A stretch of 64,000 bases of DNA from Chitinophagaceae bacterium. GTDB taxonomy: Bacteria > Bacteroidota > Bacteroidia > Chitinophagales > Chitinophagaceae. The translations under genes and the position numbers were made by a program. How positions within the stretch are numbered: position 1 is the first letter of the stretch; every line of letters begins with the position of its first letter. The notes beneath the pieces were generated by a model. The model had not been told where the DNA came from, did no database searches, and saw only the letters and a program-made list of their open reading frames with translations. This document shows positions 26,187 through 37,059 of the stretch, piece after piece. Where the stretch lies: contig JANINS010000004.1 in assembly GCA_024508725.1 (NCBI GenBank), positions 1,258,163 through 1,322,162 of the forward strand. The letters run 5' to 3'.

Positions 26187-29100
26187 TTATTCGAATTTCA
26201 GGTCTAAACCTAATCCTCTTAATTCATGCACCAATACGTTGAACGATTCAGGAATACCTGCTCTTGGAATATTATCTCCTTTAACGATGGCTTCGTAAGT
26301 TTTCGCTCTTCCGATAATATCATCCGATTTAATGGTAAGTAATTCCTGCAGGATGTTAGATGCACCATAAGCTTCCAGAGCCCAAACCTCCATCTCACCA
26401 AAACGCTGACCACCAAACTGTGCTTTACCACCCAATGGCTGTTGCGTAATAAGAGAGTATGGTCCGATAGAACGGGCATGCATCTTATCATCCACCATGT
26501 GGTGTAGTTTGATGATGTAGATAACACCCACGGTAGCTTTCTGGTGGAATCTTTCTCCTGTTTCTCCGTCGAACAAGTGTGTGTGACCCATGTGCGGGAT
26601 ACCAGCTTCTTTACAACGATCTGCAATTTCTTCAACAGTAGCACCATCGAAGATTGGTGTTGCGAACGTCATTCCCAGCTTTAATCCAGCCCATCCTAAG
26701 ATGGTTTCATAGATCTGGCCAAGGTTCATACGAGAAGGTACACCCAATGGATTCAACACAATGTCAACCGGCGTTCCATCTTCCATGAAAGGCATGTCTT
26801 CAGCTCTTACGATCTTGGCAACGATACCTTTGTTTCCGTGACGACCCGCCATTTTATCACCCACTTTCAGTTTACGCTTAACAGCTAAGTAAACTTTAGC
26901 AAGTTTCAATACACCTGCTGGTAACTCGTCACCGATAGAGATGTTGAACTTCTCTCTCTTATATCTACCCAACTCTTCGTTGTAACGAATGCTGTAGTTG
27001 TGCAATAATGTGTTGATGAGATCATCGGTTTTTGCATCACCAGTCCAACCCAAAGGATTTACGTTCTGGTAATCGATCGTTGCAAGGTTCTTCGCATTGA
27101 ACTTCGCACCTTTACCGATCTGCATTTCACCGAAGTTGTTGGTAACACCTGCAGAAGACTGATCTCTCAATAACGTCTGCAATTTGCTCAACAATGCTTC
27201 TTTGATCTCTTCTACATTCTGCTCGTGTACTTTTTCGATCTTCTCTAACTGAGCTTTCTCACGAACCTTCGCATTCTTATCTTTCTTCGCTCTCTGGAAG
27301 AGTTTTTTATCGATCACCACACCCTCCACTCCGTTTGGAGCTTTGAGTGACGCATCTTTAGCATCACCAGCCTTATCACCGAAGATCGCTCTTAAGAGTT
27401 TTTCTTCAGGAGTAGGATCTGATTCACCTTTAGGAGTGATCTTACCGATCAGGATATCACCTTCTTTTACCGCAGCTCCGATACGAATGATACCATTCTC
27501 ATCAAGGTCTTTGGTTGCTTCTTCCGAAACGTTTGGAATATCCGGAGTCAATTCCTCTTCTCCCAGTTTTGTATCACGAACCTCTAATTCATATTCATCG
27601 ATGTGAACTGAAGTAAAGAGGTCTTCACGAACTACTTTTTCATTGATAACGATCGCATCCTCGAAGTTGTAACCTTTCCATGGCATGAATGCCACAACAA
27701 GGTTTCTTCCAAGTGCTAATTCGCCATCTTTCGTTGCATAACCTTGTGTAAGGAAATCTCCTTTAGACACCTTCTGTCCTTTCTTAACAGCAGGGCTCAG
27801 GTTGATGCTGGTTGACTGGTTTGTTTTGATGAACTTAGTGAGTCTGTACACTTTCAGGTCATCTTCGAAAGAAACCAATCTATCAATATCGTTCCTGTCG
27901 TAACGAACGTGAATTTCGTTTGCATCAACAAATTCAACGATACCATCACCTTCAGCATGGATCTGGATTCTCGCATCTCTTGCAGCTTTCCCTTCTAAAC
28001 CTGTACCCACGATAGGCACCTGAGGTTTGATCAATGGAACAGCCTGGCGTTGCATGTTAGAACCCATCAGGGCACGGTTAGCATCATCATGCTCGAGGAA
28101 CGGAATCAGCGAAGCACTCAAACCAACAATCTGGTTAGGTGCAACGTCCATATATTCTACTTCATTTCTGTCAAGAATAGGGAAGTCACCTGTTTCGCGG
28201 CTTACGATCTTGTCTTCAGCAAAGTTTCCTTTTTCATCCAAAGGCGTATTTGCCTGGGCAATTTTCGCTGTATCTTCTTCTTCTGCACTTAAGAACTCCA
28301 GTTCTTTCATGTTCACTTTACCGTTGCTTACTTTTCTATATGGAGTCTCGATAAAGCCCATATCGTTGATAGCAGCGTGAACGCAAAGTGTAGAGATCAG
28401 ACCGATGTTTGGTCCTTCCGGAGTTTCGATTGTACAAAGACGACCGTAGTGAGAATAGTGTACGTCACGAACCTCGAAACCTGCTCTTTCTCTACTCAAA
28501 CCGCCGGGTCCGAGTGCAGAAATACGACGCTTGTGAGTGATCTCAGAAAGCGGATTGGTTTGATCGAGGAACTGGGATAATTGTGAAGTACCGAAGAACG
28601 AGTTAATAACTGAAGAAAGTGTTCTCGCATTGATCAGATCAACAGGAGTAAATACCTCGTTATCTCTAACGTTCATCCTTTCACGGATGGTACGAGCCAT
28701 ACGTGCAAGACCAACACCGAACTGAGCATACAACTGCTCTCCCACCGTTCTTACACGACGGTTGCTCAGGTGATCAATATCGTCGATCTCAGCTTTACCA
28801 TTCGTTAAACGAACGAGGTATTTGATGATCTCGATAATATCTTCTTTGGTCAATACTTTCTTCTCAAGCGGGTAATTAAGATTGAGTTTACGGTTGATCT
28901 TATAACGACCAACTTCTCCTAAATCATAACGCTTATCAGAGAAGAATAATTTATCGATGATACCACGTGCGGTTTCATTATCCGGAGCATCAGCACCACG
29001 CAACTGGCGATAGATGTGCTGAACCGCTTCCAGTTCACTGTTAGAAGTATCTTTATTTAAAGTGTTGTAGATAATTGCATAATCACCACCCACATCTTCT

Positions 29101-29990
29101 CTTTGCAGGAAGATCGTTCCTACTTCCATTTCAGTGATCATGTCGATCGCAGCTTCGTCGAGGATCACGTCTCTCTCCATAACGATCTCGTTACGTTCGA
29201 TAGACACTACCTCACCGGTATCCTCATCAACGAAATCTTCTACCCATGTTCTGAGAACACGAGCAGCGAGTTTCTTACCTACATGTTTTTCTAATGTTTT
29301 CTTATCTGCTTTTACTTCGTCAGCCATTCCGAACAATTCGAGAATGTGTTTATCAGTTTCAAAACCGATAGAACGAAGCAATGTTGTTACAGGGAATTTT
29401 TTCTTACGATCGATGTAAGCATACATTACATTGTTAATGTCTGTAGCAAACTCCATCCATGCACCTTTAAACGGAATCACTCTGGCAGAGTAGATCTTTG
29501 TTCCGTTAGGGTGAATAGACTGACCGAAGAATACACCTGGTGAACGGTGTAATTGAGATACAACCACCCTTTCAGCACCATTAATAACGAAAGTACCTCT
29601 TGGTGTCATGTAAGGGATATTTCCAAGGAACACATCCTGAACGATGGTCTGGAAATCTACGTGTTCCTCATCATTACAGCTCAAACGGAGCTTGGCTTTC
29701 AAAGGAACAGCGTAAGTGAGTCCACGTTCCATACACTCTTCAATAGTGTAGCGGGGTGGATCAATGAAGTAATCCAGGAACTCCAGTACGAAAATGTTCC
29801 TCGTATCGGTGATAGGGAAATTCTCTTTAAATACACGGAATAAACCCTCAACGTTACGCTTGTCTGGTGTGGTTTCTAACTGGAAAAATTCTCTGAAGGA
29901 CTCTAATTGAATGTCTAGCAAATCAGGAGCGTCAGCCAGGTGTTTCGTTTTACCAAAGCTGAACCTGTTGTTGAGTTGTGTTGTTGACAT
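26187..29990 (-). CDS. rpoB: DNA-directed RNA polymerase subunit beta
   Basis: The 1267-residue protein starts [13 protein letters not shown] at 29990; the longer reading from 30074 has no family support. It carries the rifampicin-contact region [21 protein letters not shown] at residues 469-489, with Asp476, His486 and Ser491 equal to Asp516, His526 and Ser531 of E. coli, all in the sensitive form. The C-terminal [15 protein letters not shown] is present. Unusually, the ribosomal protein genes that normally precede it lie 17 kb away, so it has its own promoter. Confidence 0.98.
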   Translation of the reverse strand: MSTTQLNNRFSFGKTKHLADAPDLLDIQLESFREFFQLETTPDKRNVEGLFRVFKENFPITDTRNIFVLEFLDYFIDPPRYTIEECMERGLTYAVPLKAKLRLSCNDEEHVDFQTIVQDVFLGNIPYMTPRGTFVINGAERVVVSQLHRSPGVFFGQSIHPNGTKIYSARVIPFKGAWMEFATDINNVMYAYIDRKKKFPVTTLLRSIGFETDKHILELFGMADEVKADKKTLEKHVGKKLAARVLRTWVEDFVDEDTGEVVSIERNEIVMERDVILDEAAIDMITEMEVGTIFLQREDVGGDYAIIYNTLNKDTSNSELEAVQHIYRQLRGADAPDNETARGIIDKLFFSDKRYDLGEVGRYKINRKLNLNYPLEKKVLTKEDIIEIIKYLVRLTNGKAEIDDIDHLSNRRVRTVGEQLYAQFGVGLARMARTIRERMNVRDNEVFTPVDLINARTLSSVINSFFGTSQLSQFLDQTNPLSEITHKRRISALGPGGLSRERAGFEVRDVHYSHYGRLCTIETPEGPNIGLISTLCVHAAINDMGFIETPYRKVSNGKVNMKELEFLSAEEEDTAKIAQANTPLDEKGNFAEDKIVSRETGDFPILDRNEVEYMDVAPNQIVGLSASLIPFLEHDDANRALMGSNMQRQAVPLIKPQVPIVGTGLEGKAARDARIQIHAEGDGIVEFVDANEIHVRYDRNDIDRLVSFEDDLKVYRLTKFIKTNQSTSINLSPAVKKGQKVSKGDFLTQGYATKDGELALGRNLVVAFMPWKGYNFEDAIVINEKVVREDLFTSVHIDEYELEVRDTKLGEEELTPDIPNVSEEATKDLDENGIIRIGAAVKEGDILIGKITPKGESDPTPEEKLLRAIFGDKAGDAKDASLKAPNGVEGVVIDKKLFQRAKKDKNAKVREKAQLEKIEKVHEQNVEEIKEALLSKLQTLLRDQSSAGVTNNFGEMQIGKGAKFNAKNLATIDYQNVNPLGWTGDAKTDDLINTLLHNYSIRYNEELGRYKREKFNISIGDELPAGVLKLAKVYLAVKRKLKVGDKMAGRHGNKGIVAKIVRAEDMPFMEDGTPVDIVLNPLGVPSRMNLGQIYETILGWAGLKLGMTFATPIFDGATVEEIADRCKEAGIPHMGHTHLFDGETGERFHQKATVGVIYIIKLHHMVDDKMHARSIGPYSLITQQPLGGKAQFGGQRFGEMEVWALEAYGASNILQELLTIKSDDIIGRAKTYEAIVKGDNIPRAGIPESFNVLVHELRGLGLDLKFE

Positions 29991-30130
29991 AATTATTTGT
30001 AAACCGGTTATTTTGCAATGAATCTGGGGAGAACTTACAGGTTCCCAATGCATGCATCTTTGGCAGTTCAACATATTGGCGCCTTGCTGAAATGCCGGTT
30101 GCTTAATTTGCCCAAATTTATAAAGGACAG

Positions 30131-30163
30131 CAAAGGTAGGTAATAAAAAAATATCGGCGCAAA
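30131..30163 (-). promoter_or_regulatory. Candidate rpoBC promoter
   Basis: On the minus strand TTTG (30160-30163), 21 bases, then TACCTTTG (30131-30138) matches the Bacteroidota -33/-7 pattern with a spacer two bases longer than usual. It lies about 140 bases upstream of the rpoB start, leaving a long leader. Confidence 0.6.
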
Positions 30164-30169
30164 CAAATT

Positions 30170-31741
30170 TTAAGCCATAACATCTTTTTTACATAAAAAA
30201 GAGTTGATTTTGGGGAAAATAATACCTAATTTATTTCCATAGGGAATATCAGTAGAGGTTTCTTTTGGAGTAAGTTCATAAATAATATACATCTCCTGCT
30301 CTTCTATGCTTTCTTCAAAAGACGCAATGAGGTTCACGCCTTCATATTCCTTGTTTAACCGATATCTTAAAATAAGGATGATATTAGTTTGCTGGTGAAA
30401 AGCATAATCCTTCGCAGATTCTATGATACCGGAATCGGTAGCCGGAACAACCCTTTCTGTGTTCCAGGTTATGTATTCGAAATCCTTTTTCGTCCGCAAG
30501 TTATAAAGTGGTTTACCCAGGTAGCCACTGATCGGGAAGGTGAAAACATCGGGGTCTGCTGCAATGGGAGTATTGGAATACTGGTGCTTTAAAAAGGATG
30601 CTGCTGCTTTCGCCCCTGTGAAAGGTTGCTTCCAATCAATATAACAAGCCATCAAGCCAGCTAATACATGACAGGACAAGATCGTTGTAACAAGTACATT
30701 TCGTCTGTATATCCAATTACCACCTGCAGGCTTTTGTCTAGAATGAATATTCAATAGCCATAAACATGTAATAAATAATAAATAGATATGGCCAGAATGA
30801 CGGATAAACAGTAGATACTTAAGGTACATAAAAACCAATATGGCTAAGCTACCGGCAAAAAATATCAGCAAGACCTGGCGGTTTCTCGCAAAAAGGAAAA
30901 CTAAACCGATGAAGATCAGGACTGACAGGCCCAACATCAGCCAAGAGCTTTGGATAAAATTGGTGTTCCAGAAATGCATTTGTGCCTGGGGAATCGGGAA
31001 CATCACCTGCCAAATAAACTTGAAAACACCACCTATGCCCCGAAAAGAGATATTCGAACGCCATACGGCAATCTGTATATCGCCAGGTGGCCATACAGTA
31101 AATGCACAAAGCCATACTCCTATGGATAAAATTAAAGCTACAGTTATACATCGGGAAAGAGAAACTGCTGCTGTTTTCCAGCTTTGCCACATGTTATAAG
31201 CGACACTCAGGGCAAGAATCCCAGATACAATAAAAGCGACCAGGTTTGTTTGCATCAGCAGGCAAAGCAAGAAAGCCTGCAGAATATAATTACTTCGGTT
31301 TTTGGTCAAAGCAAGTAAAAAAACAAAGAGCAGTAACAGAGAGATACCATAATTGCGGCTTATAACACCATACTCATACAACGGGAAATAACCAAAAAGA
31401 AATAATGCTTTTTGCAATTTATTGAATGGGGCATATCTGAGCCATACTAAAGCTGTTGCCGCTGCTATAATGAAATGCAACAACTGCATTCCTGCAATAT
31501 TATTTGTAAATAATTGTACTATCCACAATAGCAAATACCACAAAGACGGATGTCCTTCATATCCCAGTTTTTGAAAAAGAGAACCTATGCTATCACTATT
31601 CTTAACAATAAGCCATGCCTGCCATTCATCACGCCAAGGCTCGTGAAAGTACATGGTAAACCCCAGAACAGCGAGATAACTCAGCCATGTAAACAGAACA
31701 AAACGCTTGTTGTTTGGAGAAATACTGTTAAGAGGTTGCAT
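30170..31741 (-). CDS. GT-C fold-like membrane protein, possible glycosyltransferase
   Basis: A 523-residue polytopic protein with about ten membrane segments. The first loop contains [13 protein letters not shown], an acidic motif in the place where GT-C glycosyltransferases carry their catalytic D/E, followed by [11 protein letters not shown] soluble tail covers the last 120 residues. It is inserted between the rpoBC promoter and the PIG-L gene. Neither donor nor acceptor can be named. Confidence 0.55.
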   Translation of the reverse strand: MQPLNSISPNNKRFVLFTWLSYLAVLGFTMYFHEPWRDEWQAWLIVKNSDSIGSLFQKLGYEGHPSLWYLLLWIVQLFTNNIAGMQLLHFIIAAATALVWLRYAPFNKLQKALFLFGYFPLYEYGVISRNYGISLLLLFVFLLALTKNRSNYILQAFLLCLLMQTNLVAFIVSGILALSVAYNMWQSWKTAAVSLSRCITVALILSIGVWLCAFTVWPPGDIQIAVWRSNISFRGIGGVFKFIWQVMFPIPQAQMHFWNTNFIQSSWLMLGLSVLIFIGLVFLFARNRQVLLIFFAGSLAILVFMYLKYLLFIRHSGHIYLLFITCLWLLNIHSRQKPAGGNWIYRRNVLVTTILSCHVLAGLMACYIDWKQPFTGAKAAASFLKHQYSNTPIAADPDVFTFPISGYLGKPLYNLRTKKDFEYITWNTERVVPATDSGIIESAKDYAFHQQTNIILILRYRLNKEYEGVNLIASFEESIEEQEMYIIYELTPKETSTDIPYGNKLGIIFPKINSFLCKKDVMA

Positions 31742-31892
31742 CTTAAAAACGAATTTACACGGTTATATCACTCCTGCTAAAATTATCAGAGAAGCTGGTT
31801 ATGTAGTATTGCCTTGTTGGAATGCAAAAAAAATATCCAATTAACGCATTGTATCAGGAACTCTTATATATTCAGCATTTTAATACGAACTA

Positions 31893-34358
31893 ATGAGACG
31901 ACTGTTCGCCACAATCTTACTACTTCAATTGTATGGCATAACCCATGCACAACTCCCGCAAAGTTTGTCATCTTCCGACATATACCAAGGCATCAAAAAA
32001 CTGAATGTACTGGGAAGTGTATTGTATATAGCAGCCCATCCGGATGATGAAAATACCAGGCTGTTAGCATATCTCGCCAGGGAAAAACAATACCGCACCG
32101 GCTATTTAAGTCTCACACGTGGTGACGGAGGCCAGAACCTGATCGGTGATGAGCAGGGAGTTGAACTGGGTATGATCAGAACGCAGGAACTGCTTGCTGC
32201 CAGGAGAGTTGACGGTGCCGAACAATTTTTCAGTCGTGCTTTTGACTTCGGATTTTCTAAAACAGCAGACGAAACACTCACGATCTGGGATAAAGAGAAA
32301 ATATTAAGCGATGTGGTTTGGGTGATCCGAAAATTTCAGCCGGATGTGATCATTACAAGATTTCCCGGTGATAGTCGTGCCGGTCACGGGCATCATTGGT
32401 CTTCTGCATTACTGGCCAACGAAGCTTTTACCGCTGCTGCAGATACCAATCGTTTTCCTGAACAATTTCGATATGGCGTAAAACCGTGGCAGGCCAAACG
32501 CATATTATGGAATGCATTTCTGTTCAGCACCAACTCAGTTCCAGACTCAGCATTTAAACTGGACGTAGGTGCTTACAACAATATATTGGGAAAAGGTTAT
32601 GGCGAGATTGCCAGTGAAAGCAGAAGCAATCATAAAAGCCAGGGCTTTGGTGCAACAAGAACGAGAGGTGAGGCTTTTGAATATTTCGTTACCACAGGTG
32701 GCGATCCGTTGAAAGAAGATCTGTTTGATGAGGTGAACACCAACTGGAGCCGTATCAACCATCCCGATATTCAACAACAGATTTTGCAGATCCAGAATAA
32801 TTTCTCATTTGAACAACCGTATAAATCTGTTACAGCATTAGTTAACTTATCGAAAATGCTGAAACAACTTCCTGCGAGTTACTGGCAACAACAGAAACTG
32901 AAAGAAACACAACAACTGATCGAGTCAGCTGCAGGTTTATTTGCAGATGCCATTACCAACACTACCCAGGCCATACAAGGTGATTCACTTCGCATTACGC
33001 TGATCGTTAACAAGCGAAACAATATCGACGCACAGATATTAGGTTATCGTTTAGATGATTTCGATACTACATTCAGAAGTACATTATCAACAAACAGGAA
33101 CTTCACTTTACCAAAGAATATTGTCGTTCCGTTCGATAAGAAAAGATCTCAACCTTACTGGCTGGAACATGCTATGCCTAATGGAAGCTTTGATGTAAGA
33201 GATCAGCAATTGATCGGCAAATCAGAGAATGATCCAGCTTTTATCATTCATTACAGGTTAAGGATCGAAGGCGATACATTTATCGTATCCAGACCTGTGC
33301 AATATAAATTCACTGATCCGGTTAAAGGAGAAATATACCAACCTGTGGTGGTGATACCTGCATGGGAACAAAACTTTAATAAGCCTGTTTACATATCCAG
33401 CAATGGAAAACCTGTTTCGGTTGCGATACAATTGAAAGCAAATACGAAGCAAGGAGGCAACTTACATGGAGATGTTAAGCCCATCGTTTCTGAAGGATGG
33501 CAACTACGCACATCATCATCGCAGGCTTCGTTACAAAACAATGCGATGTTCGAGGTGTTGCCATCGAACAAACAACTCAACAGTAAAGCAAGCATCAGTT
33601 TAACACAGCAAAACGATAGCGTTTATCGTGGTGCCACTAAAACCATTGCGTACGATCATATTCCCAACATCACCTGGTTCTCTCCCGCTGCATCTACGTT
33701 AGTAAATCTTAATATAAAAACTTCAGGGAAAAACATCGGCTATATTCCAGGTGCAGGCGATAAAGTTGCAGAAGCACTTCAAAGCCTGGGTTATAATGTT
33801 ACAATACTTACACAGGAAAATATTCAGCCGGAAGTATTGAAAAAACTGGATGCAGTGATCACCGGCATCAGGGCTTACAATACACATCTTTATCTTACAG
33901 CGAAGTATGATGTATTGATGAACTATGTACAAAACGGTGGTAACCTTATCGTTCAATATAACACGAATAATGGTGTAGGACCGTTAAGAGCTAAGATCGG
34001 TCCATACAATTTCAATATCTCGAGAACCAGGGTAACCGAAGAAGATGCTGTTGTAACTTTTGCTTTGCCTGATCATTCAATATTCAACTATCCCAACAAG
34101 ATCACTGCAGATGACTTTAAAGGATGGGTACAGGAAAGAAGTGTGTACGAGGCAGACCAGCTTGATTCATCTTTCGTAACACCTATTCAAATGAATGATA
34201 AGAATGAAAAGCCTGGCAATGGAAGCCTGATCATTGCAAAATATGGCAAAGGCAATTTCGTGTACACAGGTTTGTCATTCTTCAGGCAATTGCCTGCTGG
34301 AGTTCCGGGAGCCTACCGCTTACTGGCGAATCTTATCGCTTTACCAAAAAACAAATAG
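31893..34358 (+). CDS. Secreted PIG-L family deacetylase with long C-terminal extension
   Basis: An 821-residue protein with a signal peptide (cleavage after A-Q at about 20). The N-terminal domain is PIG-L/LmbE-like: A-H-P-D-D-E at residues 48-53 and G-H-G-H-H at 164-168 supply the zinc ligands and catalytic Asp for removing acetyl groups from N-acetyl sugars. The remaining 550 residues form beta-rich domains and a final region (D-A-V-I-T-G-I-R-A-Y-N-T, G-G-N-L-I-V-Q-Y) resembling a glutamine-amidotransferase-like or ThuA fold. It is followed by a small membrane peptide and a sodium symporter, which suggests uptake of the released substrate. Confidence 0.85.
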   Translation: MRRLFATILLLQLYGITHAQLPQSLSSSDIYQGIKKLNVLGSVLYIAAHPDDENTRLLAYLAREKQYRTGYLSLTRGDGGQNLIGDEQGVELGMIRTQELLAARRVDGAEQFFSRAFDFGFSKTADETLTIWDKEKILSDVVWVIRKFQPDVIITRFPGDSRAGHGHHWSSALLANEAFTAAADTNRFPEQFRYGVKPWQAKRILWNAFLFSTNSVPDSAFKLDVGAYNNILGKGYGEIASESRSNHKSQGFGATRTRGEAFEYFVTTGGDPLKEDLFDEVNTNWSRINHPDIQQQILQIQNNFSFEQPYKSVTALVNLSKMLKQLPASYWQQQKLKETQQLIESAAGLFADAITNTTQAIQGDSLRITLIVNKRNNIDAQILGYRLDDFDTTFRSTLSTNRNFTLPKNIVVPFDKKRSQPYWLEHAMPNGSFDVRDQQLIGKSENDPAFIIHYRLRIEGDTFIVSRPVQYKFTDPVKGEIYQPVVVIPAWEQNFNKPVYISSNGKPVSVAIQLKANTKQGGNLHGDVKPIVSEGWQLRTSSSQASLQNNAMFEVLPSNKQLNSKASISLTQQNDSVYRGATKTIAYDHIPNITWFSPAASTLVNLNIKTSGKNIGYIPGAGDKVAEALQSLGYNVTILTQENIQPEVLKKLDAVITGIRAYNTHLYLTAKYDVLMNYVQNGGNLIVQYNTNNGVGPLRAKIGPYNFNISRTRVTEEDAVVTFALPDHSIFNYPNKITADDFKGWVQERSVYEADQLDSSFVTPIQMNDKNEKPGNGSLIIAKYGKGNFVYTGLSFFRQLPAGVPGAYRLLANLIALPKNK

Positions 34359-34360
34359 CA

Positions 34361-34477
34361 GTGCCAAACGAAAAAATACCGGTGTTCAAAACATGGAAGC
34401 AATGGTACCTGTTCGTGGTGCTGTTCCTTGTTCTATTGATCATTTTCTTCTGGTGGTTCACTAAACAGTTTACATGA
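34361..34477 (+). CDS. 38-residue single-span membrane peptide upstream of a sodium symporter
   Basis: A GTG start gives M-P-N-E-K-I-P-V-F-K-T-W-K-Q-W-Y followed by a hydrophobic helix of about 20 residues (V-V-L-F-L-V-L-L-I-I-F-F-W-W) and a short basic tail, T-K-Q-F-T. It lies 2 bases after the PIG-L stop, and its stop overlaps the symporter start (ATGA), so translation is probably coupled. Short peptides of this kind beside sodium-solute symporters have been seen in Bacteroidota and may be accessory subunits. The GTG start and small size limit certainty. Confidence 0.7.
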   Translation: MPNEKIPVFKTWKQWYLFVVLFLVLLIIFFWWFTKQFT

Positions 34478-36201
34478 GCAAATTCGACTGGTTCATATTA
34501 GTATTTACTTTAGTGGCCATCATCAGCTACGGATTGTATAAAAGCCGTACGTCAAAAAACCTGGAAGGGTATTTTCTCAGCAACCGTTCCATGCCTTGGT
34601 ATCTTGTATTACTCAGCATCATGGGAACACAGGCCAGTGCCATCACTTTTTTGTCGGCACCGGGACAAGCTTTTACTGATGGGATGCGATTCGTTCAATA
34701 TTATTTTGGATTGCCTTTGGCCATGGTAGTGTTGTGCATCACTTTCGTTCCGCTGTTCAATAAACTGAAAGTATTTACCGCTTATGAGTTTCTGGAACAA
34801 CGTTTCGATTTAAAGACAAGAACATTCACCTCTGCATTGTTCCTCATTTCAAGAGGATTATCTACAGGCATCAGTATATGTGCACCATCTATTATTCTTT
34901 CGTCTTTGATGGGGTGGGATATTTTCTGGACCAATATCGTAATGGGTGGATTGCTGATCATCTACACCGTTAGTGGTGGAGCCAAAGCGGTAGCATACAC
35001 GCAACAACTACAACTGATCATCATCTTCACGGGAATGTTCATTGCAGGATATTTTATTGTTCATCTATTACCGGAAGATGTAGGTTTTGTTGATGCGTTA
35101 ACAGTGAGTGGCAATTCGGGAAAGTTGAATGTGATCACCACCGGTATTACAGAAAAAGGTTTTGACCTGAAAGACCGTTACAATCTGATCAGTGGAGTGA
35201 TCGGCGGATTCTTTCTTGCTCTCTCCTATTTTGGAACCGATCATAGCCAGGTGGGGAGATATCTAACTGCCAAAGACAATACAGAAAGCAGGATCGGTTT
35301 GCTGATGAATGGTCTGGTAAAAGTGCCGATGCAGTTTTTGATATTATTGATCGGTGCATTGTTGTTTGCATTTTACCAGTTCAATCCCGGGCCAATATTT
35401 CACAACCAGCCTGTTGCCGATAAAGCAAAACAAACCATTTACAAGCCACACCTCGATTCACTGGAAACTGCATATAAGAACACGGTATTGCTAGCAGCCA
35501 CAGCCAATAAAGCATATATCGCTGATGAAAATAACCTTGCAAAAAAAGATGCTGCAAAAGCGATGGCTGTTACATCAGACTCGTTGCGGAAGGAATACAA
35601 GAAAACATTACAGCAAGCCATTCCATCGGCTGATACAAATGACACCAACTATGTGTTCCTGCGTTTTGTAATTGATAATCTACCGATAGGATTGATCGGC
35701 TTATTGATCGCCATCATTTTTCTTGCTGCCTGGGGGTCTATTGCAGCAGCATTGAATTCACTTGCATCCTGCACCATGATCGATTTCTACGTTCGGTTTA
35801 AAAAACATCATGCACATGCTGAAGAGGATGATGCAATGTCATTGAAGAAATACAGGCTTTCGAAATTGTACACTTTATATTGGGGATTGTTCTGCATTGC
35901 AGTAGCACAGTTTGCCAACCGAATGGGCAGCCTGATCGAAGCAGTGAATATTCTCGGTTCTTTGTTCTACGGCGTGATCCTCGGAATATTCCTCGTAGGT
36001 TTTTACCTGAAGAAAGTAGGCGGCAATGCTGTATTTGCAGCAGCGATCATTGGAGAGTTGATCGTTATCGCTTTATTTATGCTTGATAAATACGAAGTGA
36101 TCGGCTTTGGTTTCCTTTGGCTGAATGTTGCCGGTGCTGTTGCTGTTGTGTTGCTATCATGGCTGATGCAACGATTTGTTTACAACAGAAGTGCGATGTA
36201 G
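34474..36201 (+). CDS. Sodium:solute symporter (SSS family)
   Basis: A 575-residue protein with about 14 membrane segments. It begins F-D-W-F-I-L-V-F-T-L-V-A-I-I-S-Y-G with L-E-G-Y-F-L-S-N-R-S-M-P-W and G-T-Q-A-S-A-I-T-F, typical of the SSS family, which moves sugars, sialic acids, vitamins or amino acids with sodium. A polar insert (about residues 315-390) rich in Lys and Ala separates two membrane segments. It is coupled to the 38-residue peptide and PIG-L deacetylase. The most likely cargo is a sugar or amino-sugar product, which is an inference from context. Confidence 0.88.
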   Translation: MSKFDWFILVFTLVAIISYGLYKSRTSKNLEGYFLSNRSMPWYLVLLSIMGTQASAITFLSAPGQAFTDGMRFVQYYFGLPLAMVVLCITFVPLFNKLKVFTAYEFLEQRFDLKTRTFTSALFLISRGLSTGISICAPSIILSSLMGWDIFWTNIVMGGLLIIYTVSGGAKAVAYTQQLQLIIIFTGMFIAGYFIVHLLPEDVGFVDALTVSGNSGKLNVITTGITEKGFDLKDRYNLISGVIGGFFLALSYFGTDHSQVGRYLTAKDNTESRIGLLMNGLVKVPMQFLILLIGALLFAFYQFNPGPIFHNQPVADKAKQTIYKPHLDSLETAYKNTVLLAATANKAYIADENNLAKKDAAKAMAVTSDSLRKEYKKTLQQAIPSADTNDTNYVFLRFVIDNLPIGLIGLLIAIIFLAAWGSIAAALNSLASCTMIDFYVRFKKHHAHAEEDDAMSLKKYRLSKLYTLYWGLFCIAVAQFANRMGSLIEAVNILGSLFYGVILGIFLVGFYLKKVGGNAVFAAAIIGELIVIALFMLDKYEVIGFGFLWLNVAGAVAVVLLSWLMQRFVYNRSAM

Positions 36202-36221
36202 AAAATACCATGAAGTGATGA

Positions 36222-36440
36222 TCATTCATCACTGCCGGAAACTCTTCTTACATTCTGTGCTTCGGGGCCTTTACTTCCCTGTTTCACTTCAAACTCTACC
36301 TGTTCACCCTCGCTCAGGCTTTTATAACCACCACCCAATATCGCAGTATGATGTACAAACACATCTTCACCACTATCTCTTTTTATGAAGCCATAACCTT
36401 TGTTCGTGTTGTAAAATTTTACGGTTCCTTTCTCAGACAT
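36222..36440 (-). CDS. Cold-shock domain protein
   Basis: A 72-residue protein starting M-S-E-K-G-T-V-K-F-Y-N. The ATG at 36440 is chosen, because the 17 residues upstream are unrelated to the family. RNP1 is K-G-Y-G-F-I and RNP2 is V-F-V-H-H, so it should bind single-stranded RNA and DNA as an RNA chaperone. Length fits the CspA family. It is monocistronic and convergent with the symporter, with 20 bases between stop codons. Confidence 0.93.
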   Translation of the reverse strand: MSEKGTVKFYNTNKGYGFIKRDSGEDVFVHHTAILGGGYKSLSEGEQVEFEVKQGSKGPEAQNVRRVSGSDE

Positions 36441-36502
36441 ATAAAAGGTTTTGCACAAGGTAGTAAAAAGGATCAGTAGCCTGTTGCACAAGCCAGATTA
36501 AA

Positions 36503-36526
36503 AAAGCCGGCAACCAAGCCGGCTTT
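36503..36526 (-). terminator. Terminator after the small helical exported protein
   Basis: Perfect 9-bp stem AAAGCCGGC/GCCGGCTTT with a six-base loop, T-rich on the minus strand. It starts 19 bases past the stop of the gene at 36545. Confidence 0.8.
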
Positions 36527-36544
36527 GAATCATTGCATTGCTTC

Positions 36545-36937
36545 TCAGTCCTTCTTATTCTTTGCTTCTAAAAGTTCTTTATACCTCGCTTGTTGCTCTG
36601 TAGTGAGCAATTGCAGGAACTGTGTTTCTAATGCTTTTCTCAGCATCGCTTTTCTTTCTGCTTTGGCTTCATCAGTAAGTTCTGCATTGTTTTCGATTGC
36701 TTTTCTTCTTTCACCAAAAGCCTTGTTAAGATCGGCTATCTTTTTCTGCTGATCATCGGTGAGCTTTAATTCTGTTACTAACTGATCCTGCCAATCCTGT
36801 GCTTGTTTTATTGCTGCAGTTTTTTGACCAGGCTGTGCTGCAGGTGCAGCTACTGGAGCTGTGGCTTTCTGATCTTGTGCAAAAACAGTACATACAGAGG
36901 CTGCCATAACGAGTGCTGTGAGCAATGTTCTTTTCAT
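36545..36937 (-). CDS. Small exported helical protein, Spy/CpxP-like
   Basis: A 130-residue protein with a signal peptide (M-K-R-T-L-L-T-A-L-V-M-A-A-S-V-C-T-V-F-A), an Ala/Pro-rich linker, then a long charged helical region. L-T-D-D-Q-Q-K-K-I-A-D-L-N near residue 58 and L-L-T-T-E-Q-Q-A-R-Y-K-E-L near 108 are L-T-x-x-Q type repeats like those of Spy and CpxP periplasmic chaperones. A chaperone role is suggested but not shown. Confidence 0.65.
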   Translation of the reverse strand: MKRTLLTALVMAASVCTVFAQDQKATAPVAAPAAQPGQKTAAIKQAQDWQDQLVTELKLTDDQQKKIADLNKAFGERRKAIENNAELTDEAKAERKAMLRKALETQFLQLLTTEQQARYKELLEAKNKKD

Positions 36938-37059
36938 AGCATTTTATTTAGTGGTTAAGAAATTCATATCAAGGTACTGCAACCTGTTACCTCCGATTTT
37001 CTTAATTGACAGAAGGATGAACTGTCTGACAGTTTTTTACATTACAGAAGAAATCAACA

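Noticed and set aside
22158-29843. Many open frames on the plus strand inside rpoC and rpoB
   Set aside because: They are antisense shadows of two strongly conserved genes, without recognisable families, start contexts or neighbours.
29991-30074. Long form of RpoB
   Set aside because: The 28 extra residues are unrelated to RpoB and fall within the leader; family proteins begin near the ATG at 29990.
36441-36491. N-terminal extension of the cold-shock protein
   Set aside because: The 17 added residues do not belong to the family and lie over the promoter region.
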